Origin: JABURQ01 sp029243145
GTDB taxonomy: Bacteria > Planctomycetota > Planctomycetia > Planctomycetales > Planctomycetaceae
Reading direction: 5' to 3'
Length of the DNA stretch: 64,000 nucleotides
Assembly: GCA_965660145.1 (NCBI GenBank)
Contig: CBFHYX010000003.1
Span: 1 to 64,000, forward strand
The notes under the pieces were generated by a model, which saw nothing but the letters and a program-made list of their open reading frames with translations, did no database searches and was not told the DNA's origin. Positions 26,318 through 35,975 of this stretch are shown piece after piece (within the stretch, counting starts at the first letter, position 1; each line of letters starts with the position of its first letter). Both the position numbers and the translations under genes were made by a program.

Positions 26318-27607
26318 ATGTCTGAACAAAATCGACGGCATTTTCTGACAACGTCTGCCGCAGCCTCATCCGCATTGATCCTCAATCGGTCTGCACAAGC
26401 AGAAACGGAAACAACCGCTGCCGGACGAAAACCGGTTCGGATGCTCGTGATGGGTGTTAACGGTCGCGGCAAACAATTGATCAAAGGGTTTCTTACGTTC
26501 AATCATGTCGAAATCGCTTATATCGCCGACCCCGACAAAAACGTCACCGCTTCGGCAGTCAAAATGGTGACCGATCGAGGTCGTGAAGAACCAAAAGTGA
26601 TCGACGATTTCCGCACAGTCCTCGACCAGGACGACTGGGATGTCCTCGTTTGTTCGGCTCCCGATCATTGGCATTCTTTAGCGACGATTCTGGCGTGTGA
26701 AGCGGGCAAAGATGTCTATTGCGAGAAGCCCGTCTCTCATAATGTCATTGAAGGCCGACGCGCTGTGGATGCAGCTCGCAAATACAAACGGATTGTCGGC
26801 ACTGGGACACAACGCCGCAGTGGTGCTGATTTTCAGAAGGCCATCGAAACCGTCAAATCTGGTCGTTTGGGCGATGTGAACATGGCGCGCTGTTGGATCA
26901 ATAGCACGCGACCAAACATTGGCTATAAAGACGTGACCGAGCCACCTTCATCTCTCGATTTCAATTTGTGGGCCGGACCCGGACCTGGAAACGATTACAA
27001 AGAAAACCTCATTCCTTACCACTGGCATTGGCGCTGGGATTACGGAACGGGTGAATGCGGCAACAACGGCATCCATGCCCTCGATATCGCACGCTGGGGA
27101 ATGGGGATGAATGCACCCACTCGCATTTCGTGCGGTGGCGGAAAATATTTCTTCGATGACGATCAGGAAACACCCGATACACAATTGGCCCAATTCGATT
27201 TTGACGACGGCGTCATTCAATGGGAGCATCGCACTTGGTGCCGACGAGGCATCGAAGACTCAAGCTTCGGGATCGCTTTTTACGGCTCCGAAGCCTCACT
27301 CGTTCTTGGTAGCAGCGGCTACAAAATTTATCGCGGGACAAAAGAGATCGAAAAAGAACCGGGTGCCGAACGAGAACTCGCTCACCTGGGTAACTTTCTC
27401 GATTGTCTGGAGACGCGCGAGCCTCCGAATGCGGATGTCGAAATCAATCATCGCAGTACCTCGTTGTGTCATCTGGCAAACATCGCCTGGAGAACTCAGA
27501 AGACACTGCAATGGGACGGCGAAAAAGAACAGATCACTAATGATGTCGAAGCCAATCAACTTCTCGGTCGCACCTACCGCAAAGGATTCGAACTACCGGA
27601 AGTGTGA
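26318..27607 (+). CDS. Gfo/Idh/MocA-family oxidoreductase, Tat-exported
   Basis: 429 residues. The start 'MSEQNRRHFLTTSAAASSAL' is a twin-arginine signal, so the folded, cofactor-loaded enzyme is exported through TatC (15344-16462). The N-terminal Rossmann domain ('RMLVMGVNGRGKQLIKGFL') binds NAD(P), with 'CEKPVSHNVIEGR' as the usual EKP segment. The C-terminal domain carries 'GNNGIHALDIARWGM', typical of planctomycete members. Substrates are usually sugars or polyols; the true one is unknown. AAAGGA precedes the ATG. It follows the TolB-like gene by 66 bases. Confidence 0.93.
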   Translation: MSEQNRRHFLTTSAAASSALILNRSAQAETETTAAGRKPVRMLVMGVNGRGKQLIKGFLTFNHVEIAYIADPDKNVTASAVKMVTDRGREEPKVIDDFRTVLDQDDWDVLVCSAPDHWHSLATILACEAGKDVYCEKPVSHNVIEGRRAVDAARKYKRIVGTGTQRRSGADFQKAIETVKSGRLGDVNMARCWINSTRPNIGYKDVTEPPSSLDFNLWAGPGPGNDYKENLIPYHWHWRWDYGTGECGNNGIHALDIARWGMGMNAPTRISCGGGKYFFDDDQETPDTQLAQFDFDDGVIQWEHRTWCRRGIEDSSFGIAFYGSEASLVLGSSGYKIYRGTKEIEKEPGAERELAHLGNFLDCLETREPPNADVEINHRSTSLCHLANIAWRTQKTLQWDGEKEQITNDVEANQLLGRTYRKGFELPEV

Positions 27608-27622
27608 GCCAGTTTCGCGCAA

Positions 27623-27661
27623 GCAAAAACCGGCTTTCATTCTGAAATGAAAACCGGTTCT
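27623..27661 (-). terminator. terminator between the oxidoreductase gene and rpsR
   Basis: AACCGG (27628-27633) pairs with CCGGTT (27654-27659), and the inner TTTCATT pairs with AATGAAA around loop CTGA, giving a 13-bp stem with one mismatch. On the minus strand it is followed by GTTTTTGCTT, a U-run suited to ending rpsR; on the plus strand the T-content after the stem is weaker. Confidence 0.7.
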
Positions 27662-27695
27662 CACATTGTTTCAAACGTCTGTTGTTTGAAGTGAT

Positions 27696-27974
27696 TCAGT
27701 CTTCCGAAACGAACGGCAGCATACCAATGAAGCGGGCACGCATGATGGCCGAGCGGACGGCTCGTTGATACAAAGCAGAAGTTCCGGTTTTGCGACGAGG
27801 CAAAATTTTGCCTTCACGGTCAACCAAGGACTTCAACAGGTTTACGTCCTTATAGTCGATGTAGACCGGGCGAACCGGTTTACCATCGGGACAGAAGCGG
27901 CATTTCACCTTCTTCTTAAGTCGTGAACGTTTTTTCCGCAATTTGCGGAGATCGGATTTTGAAACGGTAGGCAT
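27696..27974 (-). CDS. rpsR: 30S ribosomal protein bS18
   Basis: 92 residues from the ATG at 27974, favoured over a start 15 bases upstream. The core motif 'YIDYKDVNLLKSLVDREGKI' and 'RAVRSAIMRARFIGMLPF' identify bS18. A very basic N-terminal extension and a cysteine pair ('CRFC') resemble the zinc-binding form. Here rpsR stands alone, not beside rpsF, ssb or rplI; whether other copies exist outside the window is unknown. Confidence 0.95.
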   Translation of the reverse strand: MPTVSKSDLRKLRKKRSRLKKKVKCRFCPDGKPVRPVYIDYKDVNLLKSLVDREGKILPRRKTGTSALYQRAVRSAIMRARFIGMLPFVSED

Positions 27975-28271
27975 CGTTGATTCTCTCAATACGGGTTCGA
28001 GTGGAATATCGCTCCCTGACTCAATTGTCGGCAGCGTCGAACTTGGTGAAATTTTCTTTCACCAATAAGCTCCTCTCGCGATAGAGCAAGAGAGGGATTA
28101 TTCTAGGCGGAGAGGAAAATTGCAACGCTGAGGGCTCGAAATCCTGTGCAGGAAACAGTTTCCGTGGGAGACAAGCTGCTGAATCGTCTTGGAAGAGTGA
28201 CATACTACCCGAGACATTTTCCACAATCATTCTTTGTAAACTCATAACTCTTCAACTGTTAGGCGAATCTC

Positions 28272-30671
28272 TTGCCGGTCTGGCTCCAACGATATCTCGA
28301 TATCCCACCTTCTGACGGGGGTGAGGGGACTGCTTGGCGGATTCTATGGGAATCTCCTTGGCCAGTCTGGATGCCCGACTGGTTCGGCTGGTTATCGTGT
28401 GTCTGCGTGGTGGGCTTAATTCTGTTTGTGATCAGTCGAGATGCAGGAAAATTAGCACGATCATCTCGCATCACGTTGATGGCTTTGCGTGTGGCAGTTT
28501 TGGTTATTCTGTTGGTACTGATCTGCCGGCCCGTGCTTTCGGTGAACCGCACCATCGATCCGCTCATCGTGATTTTAGTAGATACCTCAGAAAGCATGTC
28601 TCTCAAAGATGAATACAAGCAACGCAATCTTCAAGCAGCCGCAAAACAGTCTCTCGATGCTATCAATTCCAATTTGCCGACACGTCTCAACATAGGTCGT
28701 GGACTGTTATTGGCCGATGATGCCCGTTTTTTGAAAACGCTGCTGAAATCTCACAAAATCAAAGTTTACAGATTTTCCGAGACAGCGATCTCACTGCATG
28801 CTGGTGAACTCACAACCGAGCAGGAACTCCCCGAATTACTGGAAACGTTGCGGACGCTCGAATCATCGGGTCAGGAGACGAAACCTGGCGATGCCGTTAA
28901 ACAGGTTCTCTCGGAATTAAAGGCAACCCCCCCTTCATCGATCATTCTTGTCAGTGACGGGATAGCAACCGGTCACACTTCGTCTGGTATGGGACGTTTG
29001 AGCGACGCGATAGAAGATTTGAAGAAAGATCGTGTTTCGGCATGGACGATAGGTATTGGCAGTGAGACGGCTGCTCGCGACATTCGGCTTGCCGAAGTGA
29101 GAGTCCCCGAGATTGCCTTCCTCGATGATTTGATCACCTTTGAATGCCTCCTTGATCATGTGGGATTCAAAGGCGAAACCACAGAATTGATTATCGAAAT
29201 TCGAGAGAATCAAGAAGTCATTGTTTCGGACAATGTGACCTTCTCGGATAGCAAAGAGCCTCAGACAATCACTCTCGAATGGCAACCCGATTTAACCGGC
29301 GAGATCGAATTCGTCATTCGAGCGACACCGCTCACGGATGAGACAGACCGAGACAACAACCAATTGATTCGCAAAGTTCTCATTCGCGACCAACCCTTAA
29401 AAGTGCTGTTGGCCGAAGATCGTCCTCGCTATGAATATCGCTATCTGAAGCATTTTCTAGAGCGCGAGCCGAGCGTTGATCTCGACTCCGTTTTACTGGG
29501 TGGAGACTTGCAGCAATCCTTGCAAGATCCCTCCGGTCAAAAACTGGCCGGACGTTTCCCCGTTCGGAAGGACCAAATCGATACTTACGACGTGATCATT
29601 CTGGGTGACCTTGGTCCACAGGACGTTGGCCCGGGGGTTGTCAATTTATTGAAAGAGGCTGTGGAAGTTGAGGGCTTGTCCATAATTTTGATCGGTGGAC
29701 CCCAAAAGAATCCCCAGTCCTGGAAAGGCTCTGCATTCGAATCCCTCTTTCCCATCGAGATCGAACGAGCTTCGTTTGCCCCTCCACTACGATGGCAAGA
29801 CCGCGGCTTCCAGCCACGACCCACAATTGCCGGTCTACAAACCACACCCGCATTTCGCTGGGGAGATGACCAACCCGGAACTTCGTCTTATTGGGATGAA
29901 TTGAGTCCGTGGTATCGCTTTCAGGCTTATCCCCATTTGAAACCGGGAGCTGTGACCTGGTTGACAACCGAACCACTGGGAGAAGACCGACCAGGACTCC
30001 CCATGTTGGTCGAACAACGATTCGGAACTGGCAAAGTGCTATTTCATGCGACTGATGAAATGTGGCGGCTCAGATTTTTGACGCAGGACAAGTTCTACGG
30101 TCGCTTCTGGTTACAAACACTCAGATATCTGACTCGTTCTTCCGCAACCGATCAGTTGGGAGAGCTCACGACGGACCGTCGAATCTACGAACGAGGTGAG
30201 GCCGTTCAAGTTCGCTTGAAATCGTCACTCGTCAATGAGGCAAACTCTCCTCAAATCACTCTCACGGGCCCGGAATCGTTTCGCAAACCATTAATTGCCT
30301 CGGATTTGCACCCCGAACTCTTCACCACAGAACTCACCGGTCTGCCGGAGGGAACCTATCAAATCGCTTGGACATCTGCCGAGACCAATCAATCCCTCAC
30401 AACCGATTTTCGGATTGAACTCGCACAACAAGAACTCAAGGATCGAAATCTCAATCAAAAAGAGTTGCAGGAAGTGGCTGAAATAACGGGAGGTCGATAT
30501 GCGTCAATTGATACCGCAAAACGAATTCCTGAATTAATCCCTCCCGGGCAAAAAATACTGCTGGAGGCGTTGGCACCACGACCTTTATGGAATCGGTGGG
30601 AACTTTTGGTTCTGCTTTTTGGTCTCTTAACAGCAGAATGGATACTTCGCAAACGCCATCAACTGATATAA
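28272..30671 (+). CDS. VWA-domain membrane protein
   Basis: 799 residues. TTG at 28272 is taken because an in-frame stop lies just upstream and the segment 'IPPSDGGEGTAW' looks like real N-terminal sequence; ATG at 28371 is an alternative. Two membrane helices lie near 41-58 and 72-90. A von Willebrand A domain follows, with a MIDAS motif (Asp104, Ser106, Ser108 in 'VDTSESMS'), then a long extracytoplasmic part with a class-I-glutamine-amidotransferase-like fold segment ('DQIDTYDVIILGDLG'), and a C-terminal helix. It starts an apparent three-gene operon with the two following genes. In other Planctomycetes this set sits with MoxR ATPase and DUF58 genes, absent here. Confidence 0.85.
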   Translation: MPVWLQRYLDIPPSDGGEGTAWRILWESPWPVWMPDWFGWLSCVCVVGLILFVISRDAGKLARSSRITLMALRVAVLVILLVLICRPVLSVNRTIDPLIVILVDTSESMSLKDEYKQRNLQAAAKQSLDAINSNLPTRLNIGRGLLLADDARFLKTLLKSHKIKVYRFSETAISLHAGELTTEQELPELLETLRTLESSGQETKPGDAVKQVLSELKATPPSSIILVSDGIATGHTSSGMGRLSDAIEDLKKDRVSAWTIGIGSETAARDIRLAEVRVPEIAFLDDLITFECLLDHVGFKGETTELIIEIRENQEVIVSDNVTFSDSKEPQTITLEWQPDLTGEIEFVIRATPLTDETDRDNNQLIRKVLIRDQPLKVLLAEDRPRYEYRYLKHFLEREPSVDLDSVLLGGDLQQSLQDPSGQKLAGRFPVRKDQIDTYDVIILGDLGPQDVGPGVVNLLKEAVEVEGLSIILIGGPQKNPQSWKGSAFESLFPIEIERASFAPPLRWQDRGFQPRPTIAGLQTTPAFRWGDDQPGTSSYWDELSPWYRFQAYPHLKPGAVTWLTTEPLGEDRPGLPMLVEQRFGTGKVLFHATDEMWRLRFLTQDKFYGRFWLQTLRYLTRSSATDQLGELTTDRRIYERGEAVQVRLKSSLVNEANSPQITLTGPESFRKPLIASDLHPELFTTELTGLPEGTYQIAWTSAETNQSLTTDFRIELAQQELKDRNLNQKELQEVAEITGGRYASIDTAKRIPELIPPGQKILLEALAPRPLWNRWELLVLLFGLLTAEWILRKRHQLI

Positions 30672-30714
30672 TCATTGTGTCGATCAATATTGGTTATCGA
30701 AAAGTTTTTCAAAC

Positions 30715-33700
30715 ATGCCTGAAGTGTTGCGTCTGAAACTGACTGCCGTCCGACGACGTCTTCGCTCGTCGTTGTGGAGGGGTGGGATCTGCGCATTGAT
30801 CGCCGGTGTCGTATTGATTCTGCTGGTCTCAGGACTGCTCGACTGGTTGGTCATCGGTAATAGTTTGAGCGGTCGATTGGTATTATCCGCATCGGCCTTT
30901 GGATTCTGCTTGTGGGTGCTGGTTCGCGAATTGTGGAAGCCTTTGTCACACCCGCTTTCTGATCGTTGGTTGGCGCAACGGATCGAACGAAAAATCCCCG
31001 AATTGGGTGGTCAGTTAACGAGTACCGTGGAATTCACTTCCGAACAATATCATGCACGCTTCGGCTCGGAGTCGTTGCAACGCAAAAGTGCGGATCGAAC
31101 CATTCGAAAACTTCTGACCCTCGATCTTCTGCATGTCATCGATCTGCGTCCTGTCCGATTAAGAACATATTTGGCAACAAGCTGCGTGTTGCTGGCCGCA
31201 ATCATCGGCATGGTTTTTCCCTCACATGCCGTGACTTCCCTGCAACGTTTGGCGCTGCCTTGGCAACCCATTGAGTGGCCACGCGAAGTCATCTTGCAAA
31301 TCGACACTGTTGACGGAGAAGAGATCAAACAAGACGACTTTGAAAATCGGTTGTTTCCGCGAGGAACGACCTTGGAATTTCATGTCACCAATCTACGTGG
31401 CGATCTTCCCGATGATTTGGAACTCACGATACGAGATGCGAAGGGAGAGATTCGCCGCGAAGCAGTGCCGAGAATTTCGGGGAATGATCGACAGGCGGCT
31501 GTGGGACAAATCCTCTTGCCACTGAAAGACTCATTTGAGTTTCGGATAACGGGTGGCGATGATACTAAGTTCCCCTGGATGCGCGTTAAAGTCGTCCCTC
31601 CTCCGATGCTGTCTGACTTGCAAATGGAACTGATTTCGCCGGAATATTCTGAGCGTGAATCGGAACAAATCTCTGCGGGTCCATCATTCGTCCAAGCCCT
31701 CATTGGTTCGCAACTATTGATCACCGGAACGGCAAATGTCCCTTTGAGAAGCGCGAATCTTGTCACGTCCGAAAGTGATTCTAATCCATTGGAAATATCG
31801 GGGGAGACCGCCCAATTTTCGGGGGTTTTGCCAATCACAACCGCGGGGAGCCAATTCTATCGTCTGCAACTGACCGATGAATTGGGGATTTCCAACGACT
31901 CGGCATTGAGATTGGAAGTCATTGGAATCGCCGATGCCTCACCCCAAGTTCAAATTGTTTCTCCCGAAACCGATCAATTCGTAACTCCCGACGCACGTGT
32001 CGACATTTCGGTATCGGCGAATGATGATGTGGTCATCACCTACTTGGAACTCTCTCTCAGTCCTCAAAACGACCAAGTAGAAGATAAGACCTGGAGACAA
32101 GAGTTACTCAAACTGTCCGACGATCCCCAGAAGAATTTCCAATCCCACTTCACAATCAGTTTACGAGAACTCGGATTTCAGGAAGGTGATGTGCTGCGTT
32201 TGAGTCTTGTCGGTCGCGATCATCTTTCTTTCGAAGAGGAGCACATCGGCATCGATGAGCGGTTGTTGACGTTGATCTCATCAACAGAAAAGCAACGAGA
32301 ACTGGCTGAGCGCTTACAAGAACTGGTCGATCAGATTGAACGCATTGCCGACCGCCAAGAAATATTGAAGGAGACGTTTGAAGAATCGGGTGCGGAGAAA
32401 GAATCCGTACCCAAGTTGATGTCTGACCAAAAACGGCTCGAACGGAAATTAGTGGACGACGAACAATCTCTGCAAGCAGAACTCCAGCAATTGGTAGATG
32501 AAACAGAGCTTAATCAACTCGAACAACCACGATTTCGCAAGCGTTTAAGTGATTTGCAACGAGACTTTGAGCGGTTGGAAGCTAGAGAATTCCCCCTATT
32601 AAATCAATATCTTGGTCGCTTGAGCAGCCAATCACTCACCTCCCAGCCTGACACACGAACTCACATTCTGCCAGATGACCAAACATTGGCAGATCCTGCG
32701 AAAGTCGACGAGTGGTTAAAAAAACAGCCGAGGGGACAGCAGTCTGCGTTGCTGGCTCAACTCACCGAGCGACAACAAAACAAGATCGAAACACTCTTGA
32801 AAGACATGTCCGGGTCTTTCTCGGAATGGAAAAAGCAACAATCGATTCAGGATTCTCTGGCAGACTTAATCGAACATCAGCGTGAGATTGCCGACGAGAC
32901 ACGACGACTCAATTCTCGCTTACTCGGAAAATCCACAAACCGTCTCTCTGATGATGAACGCAACAAGCTTCAGAAACTCTCTGCCGACCAACTTCGTAAT
33001 CAAAGTCGTTTGCGCGAATTTCAAGAAGCAATTCAAGAGGAGGTGGACGGAGAAAATCCTCAATCGATGGTGAAAGACTTATCCGAGAACGTCGAAGCTT
33101 CCAATGCCGCCACACAAATGTCTGACAATCAACGGTCACTTCGCGACAATCATTTGAACGAAGCCATCGAGAGAAATCAGTCTTTGTTGCAAGAATTCCA
33201 GGAATGGGACGATCAACTCAATGATCGCCCCGTGACCGATGCCGAATTAAAAATGCAATTGCTCGACGAACAATCTCGCAATCTCGATCAACTCACTCGC
33301 AAACAGCAACAGATCGGCGATGAACTTCTTAAAAACAACGGTGATCCACAAACGCAAAACGAACTCCAATCTCGCCAGGACGAGTTGAATCGGGAAGCCG
33401 GTCGTATTCGCCGCATGCTTGATCGACTGCAACTCCCCAAGTCGGCCGATGCTATGGAAGCGGCAGAACGCCCCATGCAGAAGCTCTCGGAACAGATCGA
33501 AGAGAATCAATCCACTGAAGATATTTCCCAAGAAGCCGAACAGAAACTGGCAGACGCACAAGACGCCATCGAACAGGAACGACAGAGTCTCGAATCGAGC
33601 CATCAACTCGAGCTATTAACCGAGCTATTACCGAGACTATTACAGATTGCCATCCATCAAAAACAACAGAATCAATCAGCCAGTTTACTCTTGGAAGAAT

Positions 33701-34269
33701 TCACTCAGACATCGCGTTGGAATCGCTCGTTACTGAAAAAACTCAACGACATTCGCTACGAACAGCAAAACCTCCTCAACGAATTGGACGAATTACGAAC
33801 GGCTTTGGGAGAAATCGAAGCTGTGGAATTGGCCCTCAATCATGTTTTGGAGACCATGACACAGAGCTATCAAACGCTCGATTCCCGAGAGATTGAAACA
33901 GCCGCGGTAGACTCCATGCCTCGCTCGCTTCGTCAACTCGAAATTCTTCTCAATGTGTTAAAGCGGATGGCCGACGATCAACAAGCAGACAACGAGAACG
34001 ACCCCTCAGATCAACCTGCTGGAGACGAAGACGAACAGGGCAAACAGCAAACGATCTATGTCGAACTTCTCTTGTTGCGGGCCGTCCAGCAGCAAATTCA
34101 GGAAGAGTCACGAGAGCTTTCAACACGCGAGTTTTCGGAGGGATCGAACGAACAAACGCAGGATGAGTGGAAACGGCTAGAAGCAAAACAAGCAGAAGTT
34201 TTGCGATTGCTGCAAGACATTTTGACGCGCCAGCAAGAATCACAATCACCAGTGGATGAGGTCATTTGA
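30715..34269 (+). CDS. DUF4175-like large membrane coiled-coil protein
   Basis: 1184 residues. Two or three N-terminal membrane helices ('ICALIAGVVLILLVSGLLDW', 'LVLSASAFGFCLWVLV' and one near 150-165) are followed by beta-sandwich-like segments (about 190-520). A very long Gln/Glu/Leu-rich coiled-coil region covers about 520-1184. The N-terminal half resembles the DUF4175-type proteins of Planctomycetes and Proteobacteria. No catalytic motif is seen. A structural or scaffolding role at the envelope is inferred. It starts 43 bases after the VWA gene and its stop overlaps the next ATG by one base (TGATG). Confidence 0.85.
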   Translation: MPEVLRLKLTAVRRRLRSSLWRGGICALIAGVVLILLVSGLLDWLVIGNSLSGRLVLSASAFGFCLWVLVRELWKPLSHPLSDRWLAQRIERKIPELGGQLTSTVEFTSEQYHARFGSESLQRKSADRTIRKLLTLDLLHVIDLRPVRLRTYLATSCVLLAAIIGMVFPSHAVTSLQRLALPWQPIEWPREVILQIDTVDGEEIKQDDFENRLFPRGTTLEFHVTNLRGDLPDDLELTIRDAKGEIRREAVPRISGNDRQAAVGQILLPLKDSFEFRITGGDDTKFPWMRVKVVPPPMLSDLQMELISPEYSERESEQISAGPSFVQALIGSQLLITGTANVPLRSANLVTSESDSNPLEISGETAQFSGVLPITTAGSQFYRLQLTDELGISNDSALRLEVIGIADASPQVQIVSPETDQFVTPDARVDISVSANDDVVITYLELSLSPQNDQVEDKTWRQELLKLSDDPQKNFQSHFTISLRELGFQEGDVLRLSLVGRDHLSFEEEHIGIDERLLTLISSTEKQRELAERLQELVDQIERIADRQEILKETFEESGAEKESVPKLMSDQKRLERKLVDDEQSLQAELQQLVDETELNQLEQPRFRKRLSDLQRDFERLEAREFPLLNQYLGRLSSQSLTSQPDTRTHILPDDQTLADPAKVDEWLKKQPRGQQSALLAQLTERQQNKIETLLKDMSGSFSEWKKQQSIQDSLADLIEHQREIADETRRLNSRLLGKSTNRLSDDERNKLQKLSADQLRNQSRLREFQEAIQEEVDGENPQSMVKDLSENVEASNAATQMSDNQRSLRDNHLNEAIERNQSLLQEFQEWDDQLNDRPVTDAELKMQLLDEQSRNLDQLTRKQQQIGDELLKNNGDPQTQNELQSRQDELNREAGRIRRMLDRLQLPKSADAMEAAERPMQKLSEQIEENQSTEDISQEAEQKLADAQDAIEQERQSLESSHQLELLTELLPRLLQIAIHQKQQNQSASLLLEEFTQTSRWNRSLLKKLNDIRYEQQNLLNELDELRTALGEIEAVELALNHVLETMTQSYQTLDSREIETAAVDSMPRSLRQLEILLNVLKRMADDQQADNENDPSDQPAGDEDEQGKQQTIYVELLLLRAVQQQIQEESRELSTREFSEGSNEQTQDEWKRLEAKQAEVLRLLQDILTRQQESQSPVDEVI

Positions 34270-34925
34270 TGAGTCATGCCATCCCGCAACTCGTCCTTGC
34301 GATTTATGTCGCATCTTCTTTCACTCTCGCGCATGGCCAGGCACCACCGCCTGACGTTGAGCAAATTCAGCGCGATGCCAAATTGCTATTCGAAGATCTG
34401 CAAGCTCATCGCATTCAAATGGAAGAAAGAACCGTCGATGATTTGACACTCCAACTGCAAAGCGAAATCTTGACCGTCTGGGATCGACTTCTCGATCAAG
34501 CCGATCAACAAAAACAAAAGAACCAACCCAAATCTCAACCGCAACGGGAACAACCCCAGGACGCTGAGAAATCGCCAGAACAGGATCCCTCTCAGCAGCA
34601 GTCCACACAGCCTATGGGTCAGCAGCCGATGCCCGAGAATGGTCAAGAGCCACAAAGTTCGGGGGATGCGGAGGGACAAGCTCCCGGCAACGAATCGAAA
34701 GAGCCCGCGGACCGGGCCTCCGAAGAAATCCGTCAACGCGAACAGAGTCGTTTACTCGAATTGCGCCAAGCAGAACGAGAACGTCTTATGAAAGAAGTGT
34801 GGGGAAAATTGCCTCCCCGTATCCGTCAAAAATTGCTGAATGCTTCAGATGAAAAATATCTTCCCGCCTACGAAGACCGAATTCGTGAATATTTCCGACG
34901 TCTTTCCACCACTGATCGAGAGTGA
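34269..34925 (+). CDS. small secreted Gln/Pro/Glu-rich protein, function unknown
   Basis: 218 residues from the ATG at 34269 (overlap TGATG with the previous stop). The signal peptide is 'MSHAIPQLVLAIYVASSFTL' with cleavage before 'QAPPPDVEQ'. A low-complexity Gln/Pro/Glu stretch (about 80-155) separates a helical N-terminal part from a conserved-looking C-terminal segment ('EVWGKLPPRIRQKLLNAS'). Such a short last gene is regularly found after the DUF4175-like gene in Planctomycetes; I do not know its function. Translational coupling to the large coiled-coil gene suggests a shared complex. Confidence 0.75.
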   Translation: MSHAIPQLVLAIYVASSFTLAHGQAPPPDVEQIQRDAKLLFEDLQAHRIQMEERTVDDLTLQLQSEILTVWDRLLDQADQQKQKNQPKSQPQREQPQDAEKSPEQDPSQQQSTQPMGQQPMPENGQEPQSSGDAEGQAPGNESKEPADRASEEIRQREQSRLLELRQAERERLMKEVWGKLPPRIRQKLLNASDEKYLPAYEDRIREYFRRLSTTDRE

Positions 34926-35123
34926 TTTTGTGACACTCTAACCTTTCCCTCAAAGAATAAACGCACCCTGATTGTCGAAGAACATCGAATGCATTCTTAG
35001 CGGTTGTTCCCGTTGAGCAGATTCCACAGAAACGTCCATCGCTGCGTCGGACTCTGTTTTTGGGAGCAAAATTGCTATCATGAGGGATATTCCACACTAT
35101 TCCATCTATCGAGACGACCTTCC

Positions 35124-35963
35124 ATGTCAAACACTGGCGACGAAAAACCGATGCGATTGCAACGCTATTTAGCGGCTGCGGGTGTCAGCTCGCGCCGCAA
35201 AAGTGAAGAGTTGATCACAAAAGGTCACGTGCAGGTTGATGGCGAAGTGGTGACACAACTGGGAACACAGGTCGTTCCTGGGAAAAATGAAGTCCGTGTC
35301 GATACAGAAATCGTCAAACTCAAACCCAAAGTCTATTACCTGCTCAATAAGCCATCGGGAGTCGTGTGTACGCACGAAGATCCCGGTGGACGCAGGCGTG
35401 CCATCGACTTGATTCCTCACAACCCGGCAGTTGACCATCTTTTTACCGTCGGTCGTCTCGATGAGAATTCCGAAGGGTTGTTGCTTGTCACCAATGATGG
35501 GGAACTGACGAACCGCATGACGCATCCGAAGTTTCGTGTCTTACGAACCTATCGTGTGTTAGTCGCCGGTGATCCCGATTACTCTGTGATCAAACAATTG
35601 CAGGATGGTTTGTACTTTCGCGAAGGCCGCTTCAAAGTTCACCATGTGAAAAAACTGAAGAAGCAGGGAAAAAGCACCCTGCTGGAACTGCAACTCAGTG
35701 AAGGGCAAAACCGGGAAGTCCGACGCTTACTCGCACGCATCGGTCATAAGGTGATGACGCTGACACGCGTTGGCTTTGGTCCCATTAAACTGGAAAAATT
35801 GGCCAGCGGTGAATTTCGAATGTTGACACATAAAGAAGTCAATGAGTTGCTGGAGTTTGCATTCAGCAAGCCGGGTAAAGAGCCACGTGGTCAAGAAAAA
35901 CATCGCGTGCGCCCTCGTAAGCAAAAAAATAGCAATCCCAAAAAGTCGACTCGACGCAAGTAA
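35124..35963 (+). CDS. rRNA pseudouridine synthase (RsuA/RluB/E/F family)
   Basis: 279 residues from the ATG at 35124. An S4 RNA-binding domain at the N-terminus ('RLQRYLAAAGVSSRRKSEEL') is followed by the synthase domain with catalytic Asp in 'VGRLDENSEGLLLVTNDG' and 'NREVRRLLARIGHKV'. It most resembles RluB, which modifies U2605 of 23S rRNA in E. coli, but RsuA or RluF-like specificity cannot be excluded. The C-terminal 30 residues are very basic and probably add RNA affinity. It is followed by the PyrK-like gene after 12 bases. Confidence 0.93.
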   Translation: MSNTGDEKPMRLQRYLAAAGVSSRRKSEELITKGHVQVDGEVVTQLGTQVVPGKNEVRVDTEIVKLKPKVYYLLNKPSGVVCTHEDPGGRRRAIDLIPHNPAVDHLFTVGRLDENSEGLLLVTNDGELTNRMTHPKFRVLRTYRVLVAGDPDYSVIKQLQDGLYFREGRFKVHHVKKLKKQGKSTLLELQLSEGQNREVRRLLARIGHKVMTLTRVGFGPIKLEKLASGEFRMLTHKEVNELLEFAFSKPGKEPRGQEKHRVRPRKQKNSNPKKSTRRK

Positions 35964-35975
35964 CAGGATTTTGAC

